Source: Patescibacteria group bacterium UBA6489
GTDB lineage: Bacteria; Patescibacteriota; Gracilibacteria; BD1-5; UBA6164
Reading direction: 5' to 3'
Length of the DNA stretch: 24,786 bases
NCBI GenBank assembly: GCA_002435385.1
Contig: DJMN01000026.1
Location: forward strand, 1-24,786
How positions within the stretch are numbered: the first letter of the stretch is position 1; the number at the start of each line of letters is the position of its first letter. Shown here in pieces: positions 1 through 9,700 of this stretch. The notes beneath the pieces were generated by a model. The model saw nothing but the letters and a program-made list of their open reading frames with translations, did no database searches and was not told the DNA's origin. Made by a program: the position numbers and the translations under genes.

Positions 1-33
1 ACACACTTTAATGCACACTCCCAATCTCAGAAC

Positions 34-654
34 TTAAATAATCTTCTTCAAAACCTCATCAATCTCCGTCACACTCTCTATCTCATATCTATCAATCCCT
101 TTATTTCAAATAAAAACAAAATCAATATTATGCTTCTCTGCAAAGACTCTATCCATATCACCATCTCAAATATAAACACTTTTTGCAAAAAAATTATCAT
201 CTCAGCTATACTCTGCAAAAGCCTCTAAATGCTTTGATCACTTCATAATCTTTTCACTTCAATATATCAATTCAAAAAAATCCTTTATTCATCATTCTTC
301 TAAAGAACTTTCAGCAAAATCAGTAGAACTTCAAGTACTTAAAAATAATTTATAATTTTTTGATAATTCTTTTATCTTTTTTATAACACCAGGAAAGAAC
401 TTTAATTTTCCCCTCAATTTATCAAGTCTATTATAAATCTCATGAGAGTAGTCTTCAACTTTTTTCTGGTCCTCAAAAATCATTCTAAAGATTTCTTTTA
501 AACTAAGTCAGAAAGTTCTACTCAAGATGTATCTAGTTCTATCATAATATTCAGGATCAACCTCTTTTACAAAGTCTAAAATTTCATCAACAATTCTACC
601 AGGAGAGTTTATAAGAGTTCAATCTAAATCAAAAATTAAGTATTTCTTTTTCAT
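34..654 (-). CDS. HAD-superfamily hydrolase (phosphatase-like), code 25
   Basis: 206-residue cytosolic protein. Motif I is FDLDGT near the N-terminus (nucleophile Asp9, acid/base Asp11), with its Gly12 encoded by TGA. Motif II is the LSTGSS stretch near residue 110. A GDGDMD block in the last third supplies the acidic Mg2+-binding residues of motif IV. Residues 15-90 form a helical cap like that of phosphoglycolate phosphatase or beta-phosphoglucomutase relatives. The family transfers phosphoryl groups through an aspartyl-phosphate. The substrate cannot be told from sequence. ATG at 654 gives the standard MKKKYLIFDLD start; no Shine-Dalgarno is visible. The gene stands alone: the repeat-filled gap at 655-812 separates it from ridA, which is on the same strand and could be co-transcribed. 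Family assignment is firm; function within the family is open. Confidence 0.88.
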
Positions 655-710
655 CAAATTAAAATTTTTTTAATATTAATTAGTTATTTTTATCTCTTGA
701 ATTTTCTTAT

Positions 711-745
711 CCCCTTCAATGAAGGGGAAGGCGAGGAACGAGCAG
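711..745. repeat. Dispersed palindromic repeat, copy A
   Basis: Starts with an inverted repeat (CCCCTT, loop, GAAGGGG) followed by GAGGAACGAG. The same arrangement, a short hairpin followed by GAGgAACGA, is found at 4907-4952 and 18809-18852. It lies in the gap between the HAD gene and ridA. Confidence 0.55.
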
Positions 746-776
746 TAAGAGCATAAAAAAGTTCTTATCATACTTG

Positions 777-809
777 TTTCTCTCCCTTAAGGAGAGGTTA
801 GGTGAGGTT
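777..809. repeat. Dispersed palindromic repeat, copy B (variant)
   Basis: CTCTCCCTTAAGGAGAG hairpin followed by GTTAGGTGAGG, immediately downstream of ridA. It belongs to the same pyrimidine-AAGG-purine hairpin class as copy A but lacks the GAACGA box. Together copies A and B fill most of the 655-812 gap, which holds no gene. Confidence 0.45.
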
Positions 810-812
810 ACA

Positions 813-1205
813 CTAAACTTCTTTAGCAATAACATCAATCTCAATTAATGCTCACATAGGTAGTCCTGCAACTTGAACAGTACTTCTTGCTGGTTTATGA
901 GAAAAATATTTTCAGTAAATTTCATTAACAACCTTGAAATCTTCTATATTAGCCAAATAAATATTTGTTTTTACAACATTTTCAAAACCAAATCAAGCCT
1001 CTTTTAAAACTTCTCATAGATTTTTACAAACTCTTTCTACTTGAGCTTCTATTCATTCTTCTAGTTTTCCTTCTTCAGGAATTAATCAAATTTGTCCTGA
1101 TGAGTATAAAGTCTTTCTAACTAAAATTCCTTGAGAATAAGGTCAAATAGCCTTAGGAGCAAATATACTATCAATTTTTTGTAAATCAGAATTATCTTTA
1201 GACAT
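813..1205 (-). CDS. ridA: RidA-family enamine/imine deaminase (YjgF/YER057c/UK114)
   Basis: 130 residues, the usual length for this family. Visible family landmarks are APKAIGPYSQG near the N-terminus, SSGQIGL, the central NVVKTNIYLANIEDF segment and the C-terminal SHKPARSTVQVAGLPMGALI block, with the substrate-binding Arg in PARST. RidA is a trimeric cytosolic enzyme that hydrolyses 2-aminoacrylate and 2-aminocrotonate imines released by PLP-dependent dehydratases. The nearby threonine dehydratase at 2194-3447 makes exactly such intermediates, so the two probably work together although they are not adjacent. Several Gly codons are TGA. ATG at 1205 gives a full-length N-terminus. Confidence 0.93.
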
Positions 1206-1286
1206 TTTTAAATTTGTTATATACTAAAATAATTGTACATATATACTAACAAAAATATCAGGTTTTGTAAAAAGATTTTTAAGAAA

Positions 1287-1314
1287 TTGACTTTATCTAT
1301 TCCTAAAATATTAT
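1287..1314 (+). promoter_or_regulatory. Sigma70-type promoter for the 1343 gene
   Basis: TTGACT (1287-1292), 16-bp spacer, TATTAT (1309-1314). Predicted transcription start is near 1321, about 20 bases before the ATG at 1343. Confidence 0.55.
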
Positions 1315-1342
1315 TATTATAATATTTCATTAATAAAAAGTA

Positions 1343-2215
1343 ATGGAGATTATAAAAACTATTAGAGATTATTTATCTGACTTTCAAGAGTCATCTATGA
1401 ATGTTTATGATGCAATAATATCAAACGAAGAATCTATATCTAAGGTAAAATTATATTTTAAAATAATACTTATCATTATAGTAATTCGTTATGCTATAAT
1501 GTTTGTATCTAAGAAAAAACCATTAAAATCAGAATGGAATCTTATTAAATCAGAAAAAAAGAAAGATTGAGTTGAAATATTTTATTTGCCACCTATATTA
1601 CAAATTTCAGTTAGACTCTTGTTTACTATTATTTTTTTACTAAGCATATTTATTATATGGGAGTTAATAAATTCTGATGGTTCAATAACATTAAATGAAT
1701 CAATATATTCAAGTGCATTTCTAATATCTATTATTATTTTTTTCTACATACTTTGAAATAAAAATAAATTCTTTGGATTTTCTTCAGAAGATAAAAATGA
1801 TGAAACAAGCTTCTTTGAACTTTCTTTAAGAAGCAAACATGACAAAGTAAGTTTTTTTGATAAATACCTTGTATTTACTGATTTTACACTACAGGCAAAA
1901 TATAAAATTCCTTATATAAGTATAAAAAAGATTTATTTCATAAGAGAGATACATATAAGTAAAAGATTTTTGGGGAATTGTTTTAATATTTCAAGGATTG
2001 TAGCTGATTCAGAGGATATAGAATCGAAAAAACTCTCTTCCTTTAGTGTATGAAACCTAAATAGAAAAGAGTTTGATTTTCACTGATGATTAGAGTTACA
2101 AGAAAAATTTAAAAAATTATTCTTTGGAAAAGTAGATATAGAAACTATAGAGTATGAAAAATCATCAGATCAACAATTAAAAAGAATAAAAAATTATATC
2201 AGCAATTCAAAATAA
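1343..2215 (+). CDS. Membrane protein of unknown function, three TM helices and C-terminal soluble domain
   Basis: 290 residues once TGA is read as Gly; read with the standard code it breaks after 75 codons. Predicted membrane helices lie at about residues 36-55, 86-108 and 121-137. The remaining ~150 residues are soluble and rich in beta-type alternation (for example KYKIPYISIKKIYFI near 187-201). That recalls bacterial PH-like domains of YdbS-type membrane proteins, but the resemblance is weak and I do not claim it. A charged Lys/Asp tail ends the protein. A promoter at 1287-1314 sits just upstream. The last 22 bases overlap the 3' end of ilvA on the other strand. No paralogue is seen in the window. 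Confidence 0.8.
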
Positions 2216-3447
2216 AGATCATCATCAGTAATATCTCTATATTTAAATCCAAGATTATTCATCTTTTCTTCAATCATCTTAAAATTATTTTTATCATCAG
2301 TTTTGATTCCTATAAAAACAGGAGCAGTATCTTTTGCAGATTTTTTTAAATATTCAAACCTTTCTATATCATCTTTATCTCATAAACATTGTAAAAAATC
2401 TTTCAAAGCTCAAGGTCTTTGTGGAAAGCTAATCAAAAAGTATCTTTTAAGCCCCTCATACTTCATACTTCTTTCTTTAGTCTCAGGAAGTCTTTCAAAA
2501 TCAAAATTTCATCCACTTATAATTAAAACAACAGTTTTTCACTTTACCACATCTTTTAAATCTTTTAGAGCATCAGTTGATAATGCTCAAGCAGGTTCAA
2601 CAACTATTCACTCTTCTTTTAAATAATCTAAGATTGTAGAGCAAACTCTATTTTCAGGACAAGAAATAACTTCTAATGCGTAGTCTTTTGCTATTTTAAA
2701 ACCTATTTCTCCAACTCTTTTTACAGCAGTTCCATCAACAAAGGTTTCAACAGTATCCAGAGTAGTATTTTTTCACTTCTCCAAAGATGTTTTCATTGAT
2801 GCGGCTCAAGTTGATTCAGCTCAAATTATCTTGGTTTTTTTGCCTAATTCTTTAGTTACAGAAATAAGACCAGAAATAACTCATCCTCATCAGATAGGAC
2901 AAACTATAATATCAGCTTCTTTTCAATTTTTTTCTAATTCTGTATGTATTTCAAGTCAGATTGTAGCTTGTCATTCCATTATTCTCTCATCATCAAAAGG
3001 GTGAACAAAGGTTGCACCATGTTCTTTTTCGTAATCTTTGCTAGCTTTAAGAGCCTCATCAAAAGAATCTCACACAAGTTTTATTTCTATAAAATTACCT
3101 CAAAATTGTTTTGTTTTATAAACTTTTTGACTAGGAGTCGTAACAGGCATAAACACTACTCATTTTATTTTTAATTTATTGCAAGTTATAGCAACACCTT
3201 GAGCATGGTTACCAGCACTAGCACAAACAACTCATGCTTTTCTCTCCTTTTCAGAAAGAGAGTTTATTACATTGAAAGCTCATCTTATCTTATAACTTCT
3301 AACAGGTTGTAAATCTTCTCTCTTCAAATAAATATCAGCATTATAAAGTTTACTCAATCTAGGGCAATATTCTAAAGGAGTCTCTTTTACAAAATCTCAA
3401 AAGTCATGTTTAGCTTTGAGTATTTTCTCTAAAGTTATTTCTCTCAT
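2194..3447 (-). CDS. ilvA: Threonine dehydratase (threonine ammonia-lyase), ACT-like C-terminus
   Basis: 417 residues, the length of the short biosynthetic-type IlvA with one regulatory domain. It is a PLP enzyme converting threonine to 2-oxobutyrate and ammonia. The PLP lysine is Lys53 in the classic QPVRSYKIRGAF motif, SAGNHAQG follows, and the phosphate-binding loop is PIGGGGVISG, in which three of the four consecutive Gly codons are TGA. Residues ~330-417 (starting near KYEGLKRYFLISFPQRPGAL) form the ACT-like domain that binds isoleucine in relatives. The start ATG at 3447 aligns with the family N-terminus. The 3' end overlaps the convergent 1343 gene by 22 bases. RidA, which clears the IlvA product imine, is encoded nearby on the same strand. 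An anabolic enzyme is unusual in such reduced genomes; it may supply isoleucine precursor or simply degrade threonine. Confidence 0.95.
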
Positions 3448-3506
3448 AATCAAAAAGTTAGATAAAATAAAATAATTTTAAAATATTTAAAGATAAAAAA
3501 TCGTAG

Positions 3507-3547
3507 CCTCTTTCTCCTCATAAGGAGAGAGAATTTAGAGAGAGGTT
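3507..3547. repeat. Dispersed palindromic repeat, copy C (variant)
   Basis: TCTCCTCATAAGGAGAGA hairpin followed by GAATTTAGAGAGAGG, in the 3448-3741 gap. Same class as copy B (777-809). The rest of this gap holds two terminator-like hairpins and no gene. Confidence 0.4.
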
Positions 3548-3570
3548 TTTTATTTGGATTATACCTATTA

Positions 3571-3602
3571 AAAAAACTCCTAGATTGTATTCTAAGAGTT
3601 TT
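3571..3602 (-). terminator. Second hairpin downstream of the ligase gene
   Basis: Imperfect hairpin, AAAACTC-CTAGA pairing with TCTAA-GAGTTTT, with a T run on the minus strand. It lies ~140 bases past the ligase stop and could act as a backup terminator. Confidence 0.4.
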
Positions 3603-3613
3603 GTGGATTAAGC

Positions 3614-3641
3614 AAAAAAAGCTCTTAGATTAATCTAAAAG
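3614..3641 (-). terminator. Rho-independent terminator of the ligase gene
   Basis: On the minus strand, CTTTTAGA and TCTAAGAG form the stem, followed by CTTTTTTT. It is placed about 100 bases after the stop codon of the 3742 gene. Confidence 0.6.
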
Positions 3642-3741
3642 TATAATAATATTAATAATATTTTTTGCAGAAATCATTTTTTTCTTTAAAAATTTTAAGA
3701 TACACCCAAGTATATACTTTTGTACATATAAGTCAAAAAAA

Positions 3742-5559
3742 TTACAAATCTTTTTCTAGAATATTTTCCAAATTGCTATATTTTTCACTAAAAAACCTAT
3801 TTCAATTTATAAAATTTTTTATAAAAAAATTCTTATAATAACTTGAATCAGAGTTCCATAAATCAGGAAGATTATTAAGTCAGTTTTTGTAAAACTCTTT
3901 TGATAAATCTACATATCACTTTTTTTCTAAAACATCTCAACAATAAAAATAATTTTCAGCTGATCAAAAACTATTTACTAAATCTTTACAACTCTCTTCT
4001 ATCTTTTCAGAAAATCTTAATTTTGAGATATAATAACTTTCACTTTTAAACTTTTCTATTCTCAACCCCTCTTCATATTTTCATAACTTATAATAATACT
4101 TTGGACTAAAATAGTATGTATTCAATGCCTCTACATAATTTTTATTGTAAAAATAGTTTTCAGCCAAATAAAACTTTGCAGAAAAATAAACTCAGATTAG
4201 AGATACAAATAGTATAACAGAAATTGATAAATTTCATATATATTGATTAACTATACAAGAATGTTTCAAACTTAATTTCAGGTTCTTTTTTCATCTGAAA
4301 ATTCTAGCTAGAAACAGTATAAACAATAAATAACTAGCAATAGAAGAAAAATTAAAAATAGTGAACAATAAAAACAAAACTACAGCCTCAAAATAAGCAT
4401 TGAATTTAAACTTTATAATTATCTTATAAATAAAATACAAAATCAAAACTAATCCAAAAATTCAAGTGTGATAAAATACATTTAAAAGCAAATTATGAGG
4501 TCTATCTGCTGTAAATCATATATTTTCAAATATATATAAATACTGAGACTTATAATTATCAAAAACTAATCTAAGGGTACCAAAACCTCATCAAAAAAGA
4601 AGTGTCTTAGAATCAGAATGAATTAGTTTCAAAGTACTCTCCCAAATAAAAAATCTAGAGATAAAAGAGTGTAACTTATAAGGAAAAAAATAAAAAATAG
4701 AAATTATAAGAACTATTATAAATATTCAACCTAAAATAATATATTTTCTATTATCTATATTCAAATAAAAATTTCTAATAAGCTCTGTATTTATAGAAAA
4801 ATAATATAAATTATAAACAAAAAATAAAAATATCCCCCAAGCAGATTTTGTTAAAAACAAGCTAACTATAGCTAGAATTAAAATTATTACATATAGAAAA
4901 AAGTTTCTTCCTTTTTCAAAGGGAGTACCTGAGGAACGAAGGGGAGGGATTCAGAAAACAAGAAGAGACTTCAGTTTTCTATACAAACTAGGAATTATCA
5001 TCAAAATAAATAATGCTATATAATTTGGATGTCAAAAAGTTCATATCGCTCTAGATGATAATTCTCAATAATTATAAGTGGGGAAGAAGTACTCTTTTAT
5101 TATTATCAAACAAGAAAAAGCTAATGAAACATAAGTTACATGTATCAGTTTTTTTATAAATGATTTTTTACAACTAGATAAAACAAAAAATAATCATATC
5201 AAGTTTACAAACATTATCAAAGAGTGTCATTTTTTAGCATTTCAAAATATAGATACAAAAGGGGAGATTGAATATAGGGAAGAGATAAAAATTATTACAA
5301 GTAACAAGAATATATAAATACTATTGAATCTTTTTATTTTCTCTTTTCTAAAAATAGAATTAATTAAATTCTCCACAAAAAATACAGAAATTATTATTCA
5401 AGATAACACATTAAAAAACATTACCTTTGTAAACTCATAATTTCAACTTACATATATATTAAAATCAAATCAAAAAATATCTAATAATCTAGAATTTATC
5501 AGAGGAAGAAGAAAAAACAAAAGAATTAAAAATATGTTTTTGATTTTAATGATTGACAT
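3742..5559 (-). CDS. O-antigen ligase/polymerase-like (Wzy/WaaL, Wzy_C) polytopic membrane protein
   Basis: 605 residues with about a dozen hydrophobic helices. Family hallmarks are GTFGHPNYIALF near residue 180, the LLFGGGFGTLR stretch, and RPHNLLLNVFYHTGIFG with His355, the conserved loop histidine of O-antigen ligases and polymerases. Residues ~470-605 are soluble and helical, with repeated Tyr-rich pairs of helices like a degenerate TPR. That arrangement is common in ligases of this type that act on glycoproteins or pilins. The likely role is transfer or polymerisation of lipid-linked sugars outside the cytoplasmic membrane. A dispersed repeat is embedded in frame at residues ~203-218 (4907-4952). 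The ATG at 5559 lies within the likely -35 box of a divergent promoter. The broad family is well supported; the substrate is unknown, and whether sugars go to lipid, pilin or S-layer cannot be judged. Confidence 0.82.
4907..4952. repeat. Dispersed palindromic repeat, copy D, inside the ligase coding region
   Basis: CTTCCTTT-TTC-AAAGGGAG hairpin, then TACCTGAGGAACGAAGGGGAGGGATT. Nearly the same as copy E (18809-18852). It is translated on the minus strand as roughly FGIPPLRSSGTPFEKG, in a loop between two hydrophobic helices, and keeps the frame open. Confidence 0.75.
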
Positions 5560-5580
5560 AAGGATAAAAATATTTATATT
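5553..5580 (+). promoter_or_regulatory. Sigma70-type promoter for the 5652 gene pair
   Basis: TTGACA (5553-5558), 16-bp spacer, TATATT (5575-5580). It overlaps the start codon of the divergent ligase gene and leaves a leader of ~65 bases before the ATG at 5652. Confidence 0.5.
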
Positions 5581-5651
5581 GTTATAGTTTTTCGTAGACA
5601 CACAATTATTATATAGAATAATATATATTTTAAAGTTTAAATAAGAAAATT

Positions 5652-6266
5652 ATGTTTGTATTACCATTAATTAAAAATTATTTAAAGAAATTTGAAAAAC
5701 CATATGAGATTGTATATCCTTTGAATGAAGTAAAGTGAATGTATTCTTTGAGAGTTCTAGCAATAATTATTGATTGAAAATGAAGACAAGGCTTCAAAGA
5801 GTTAGATGTAAGGGTACATAGTAAGAACTTTTATAAAGATAGGGAGGAATTTTTAACTTTTATAAGACAGAGAGTTATCAATCTACTAGAAAAGAAAAAC
5901 TTTATTAAAACAGAAGATGTTGAAAAAATAAAAGAATGAAATTGATTATATTTGGAACCAGTCATTTTCTGAAGAAAATGACCTTTAAAAATTTGAGTTT
6001 CAGAAAGTAAAGAATTAGACGAATTTAATTTCACTTGTGAAGCATTAGTGAAAAACAAAAAATCAGAAATAGAAATTATAGACATTTATGATATATTTTG
6101 CGTAAATCCTAGTATCTCAAATAAATGAAAGCCTATTATATTTATGGATGATATTGAAACTCAAGTGGTTGATCGTTTGTATAGTAACTGATACAATATA
6201 TATGATGATGCTAAATTACTTAATATAAAAATAATCAATATGAGTAAAGTTTCAAAATCAAATTAG
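5652..6266 (+). CDS. Hypothetical cytosolic protein, 204 aa
   Basis: Not recognised. The 204-residue reading frame has about ten TGA-encoded glycines and is open from ATG to TAG. It has no signal peptide and no membrane segment. It is mixed alpha/beta and rich in Lys, Glu and Ile, with a segment DREEFLTFIRQRVINLLEKK near residues 64-83 and a C-terminal acidic patch near FMDDIETQVVDRLYSNGYN. The start ATG follows AAGAAAATT, an AT-rich context shared by several genes here, without a Shine-Dalgarno. A promoter precedes it at 5553-5580. The 78-residue gene starting 39 bases downstream is probably in the same operon, and both end at the terminator at 6672-6710. Codon use matches native genes. Confidence 0.72.
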
Positions 6267-6305
6267 TAAAAGATACTAAACATATTAGAATTAAAACTAA
6301 AAATT

Positions 6306-6542
6306 ATGAATTCAAAATGAGCAGAAATAATATATGAACTTTGATTTGAAGTAAAAATATATGGACTTCCTGACAAGTTAGACGAAGCATCTTTAATTAA
6401 AGGATGAATCTTTATCAAAGATATATATGAACCAATAGAGGAAAGAATAAGAAATCAGGTAAAAGCGTATTTATGATATGAGTATTTTATTGATTCTGAT
6501 GATATTGCAGTAGTAAGTAAAAAAAAGCATATTTTACAATAG
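6306..6542 (+). CDS. Small hypothetical protein, 78 aa
   Basis: Not recognised. It is open from ATG (after ACTAAAAATT) to TAG with four TGA glycines, at positions that look structured (KGAEIIYELGFEVKIYG at the start; KGGIFIKDIYEP in the middle). It is charged and soluble, with no membrane segment. It probably belongs to an operon with the 5652 gene. The predicted protein is short, but the repeated TGA-Gly use and the operon position argue against a chance reading frame. Confidence 0.55.
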
Positions 6543-6671
6543 TTCTTTTGATATATGTTCTGACAAATTCCTTTTTACTGAAAAAACGGCTAATAACAGT
6601 CATTTTTAAAGTAAAAAATATCAATCTTTATAAATGTCAAGATAATTAAAATATTTTAGAAAAAGATACTC

Positions 6672-6710
6672 AAAAAATAGAAACAACAATTAGTTGTTTC
6701 TATTTTTTTT
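6672..6710. terminator. Bidirectional terminator between convergent genes
   Basis: Perfect 16-bp stem (AAAAAATAGAAACAAC with GTTGTTTCTATTTTTT), 5-base loop AATTA, T run on both strands. It serves the 5652-6542 operon on the plus strand and the 6770 gene on the minus strand. The stretch 6543-6671 before it holds no gene. Confidence 0.85.
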
Positions 6711-6769
6711 ACTCTTCTTTTACAGGTTATATTACTACATTAAAATTTCTATTCATGTATCAATTTTAT

Positions 6770-9700
6770 TTAAAATTCTCATCCCCCATTAAATCAACTT
6801 TCATCTTCTGCCGCTTCTCTGGCTCTTTCAGCTGCTTCTTCTCTAGCTCTTTCAGCCGCTTCTCTGGCTTTTTCAGCTGCTTCAGCAGCTTCTCTTTCTT
6901 TTCTCGCCTTTTCTTCTCTACGTATTCTTTCCGTTCTTTCCCTATCTTCAGCTTCTTCAATAGCGCTAACAGCAGATCTAAAAGCTTCCTCTGCATATCT
7001 ATTAGCTCTATCAAAGTCTCAATTTGCATAAGCACTCTCTGCTTCATATAGAGCATTAATACCATATGAGTCACTAATACTAATTCAATAATTTCATGAC
7101 CAACCTCTAGCAGATCTTATTTTTATTCTAGCTTCATCTAAATAGCCTTCCGTCTTTTGTCTTCTTGATATATCTTTTCTCAGTATATCAATAGCTGATT
7201 TAACATGTTCGTTTAATTTTTCTGTTTCGTTTAATAGATTATTCCAGTTTTGGTGTTTTTGGCTTAATTTTTTATGAAGCTGGTTATAATTTTCTCTATA
7301 AGAAGGTGTTAAATTCTGAAAAACTTCTCTTGCTTTTGATGAATCAGGATAACTATCATATTTAGCTGAATTAGATTCATGTTCAAGTCTACTTATTAAT
7401 GAACCAACTGTTTCAATTTCCTTTACAAAGTGATTATATGCTTGTCTATCTTTTTCTATTCTTTCAGTTAATAAATTTAATTCTTTTAGATAATCGTTTA
7501 ATCTTATATTTACTGTAAAAGGATTTCTTTTTTCTTGTTTAGATAAATTATCGATATTTCATTTTTGTGAGAAAAGTTCTAGATATTTTTCCTTTGAAGG
7601 TATTGTAATATAGATTTCACTTTGAACTTTAGTTATAGTTCCAAGTAATCTATTTATTTGATCTAATAAACCATTATTTTCTTTATCTGTTTGCTCGATT
7701 CTTTCTTTTTTATCATGTATCTCTTGTAATCTATATTGAGAATCTTTGTTTAGAGCTGCAGCTATATCAAGTTCTCAAATAGCAGTAATTGCTTTACCAT
7801 TACCCAAATAATTATCAGCTCATGAAATAATCAAAACCAAATTATTTTGATTTTCATCTATTTCCTCAATATTATTACCTAGGTCTCAATCTGAATCAGG
7901 ATGAGTGCTATCTCATTCTCAAAGCTTCAATACCTCACTGCTCCATGTTTCTTTAATCTCTTTTAATAGGTCATTAGCAGTAGATTTTTTTCAGGCAATA
8001 TTTTTAGACACATCTTCAATCTCAATTTTTCTAGAATCATAGATTTCAAACGATTTTTGAGTTATCTCTATAATCTTATTTATTTTTAATAATATAGATT
8101 CTATTTCTTCTAATTTTTTTTCTGCAATTTCAACATCTCCTTTATCTAAACTTTCCTTAACATTTGAATTAAGTTCAGATATTTTATCAAAATATACCTC
8201 TGGTTTATATCACTCTTCTTTAAATAACAATTCGGCATCAATTCAATATTTACTTGAAAGTAGTCATCTTGTTTCCTCTACTTCTGCAATTAATCATTTT
8301 TTTGAAGTATCAAGTTGTTGTTTTTTCCTAACTGCTAGAAATAATTTATTAAGTTTATTGTAAATTCACAAGATATTGTTAGTTTTTTGATATATTCATT
8401 CCTCAAATATTTTTCCATCTAAAGTTGGATTGAAAATATTTCCTGATTCTTTTCATAAATCACTATAAGATTTATTTATTCAATCAGTAAACCAACCTAA
8501 ATCATATCATGCTAGTTTTAACTCTGTTTTATTACTATAAGAATTTTTTGATGTAACTAGAATATCTATTTCTTTAATATATTTAGCAAAACTTTCTAAC
8601 TTATAGTTTACATCTAACAACAAATCATATGATCACAATTTATCTGAAGAATATAGGCTTGAAATCTCACCCACTTTCTCTTGAAAACTAGTAAAGAAAT
8701 CTGTTATATAAGGAAAATACTCTGTTGACTCTTCTCACATATTAGAAGATAAATTTCTTATACTAGTTTCTAATTCTCCTTTCAGAGCCATAGAACTGTT
8801 TATAGAGTTTTCAAAATTAGAATCTGACTCAGAGAACTCATCAAATATTGTTCTAATTTCTTTTATTCTTCTATCAGCTTCTTCAACCATTCAACTAAAT
8901 GTAAAATTCATAGAACTAGCAGATTCTGATAAAGTTTTGATTCTATCTCATCAAATCAACTCTACTAAGCTTTCATCTAAACGATCTATAGTAGGATTAA
9001 TACTAATTTTTTCATCAGATAACAGTCTTAATCATTTTTGATATCAAGCTGATCTAAATAAGTTTATTCACATATCAGATCAAACCTCTTTTCTTATGTA
9101 TTCTAAAGTATCGTTTAACTTTGGAATTATTACTGATAGCATATATACATCTTGTTTAAGGTCTTCAATTCTTTGTTTTGTTTTTCACTTAGATTCAGCA
9201 AAAACTAAAGAAATTATTTCTTGTTTATCCTTTATCTCATCTGATAGTTGATCACGGGTTTGACTTAATGCTTCTTGCCATTTAGACATTTCTCTCTCAA
9301 ACTCTTTTTTTGTTGGTCTTCTTTTTCTATTAGATAAAAATCAGAAAATACTAGTAAGTAATATGGCAATTCATACTCATCATCCAACAGCCAAATTTTT
9401 GGTTTTAGCAGTAGATTCTGCATTTCTAATTTCTGATTTTAGTTCATCATGTGCTCTAACTAAAATTTTATAGGTATTTGAGTAAGAGAAGTCTTTATTT
9501 TCCCATTCAGAAGATGCTTTCTTATATAAAGCATCAGCATTATCATATTTTGTAGTAGCTTTATATGCATATCTACTTTGATTTAACTCTTTTATTTTTG
9601 TTCAATAAAGGTTAATTTGTTCTCAATAAGAATCATATGACCTAATTAGTTTTTCCATATCTCAAATTATTCTCTCTACATTTTGAACTTGTGATAGAAC

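Noticed and set aside
2303..3174. Plus-strand open frames opposite ilvA
   Set aside because: They are antisense to a strongly conserved enzyme and show Ser/Phe/Lys-rich sequence typical of reverse-strand shadows.
6543..6671. Possible structured small RNA before the terminator (TTTTTACT/AGTAAAAA arms)
   Set aside because: The long loop and AT-only arms are no better than expected in DNA of this composition.
6755..7074. Open frames on both strands over the 3' end of the coiled-coil gene
   Set aside because: They are shadows of the GAA/GCT-rich repeat in the real reading frame and have no TGA-Gly pattern of their own.
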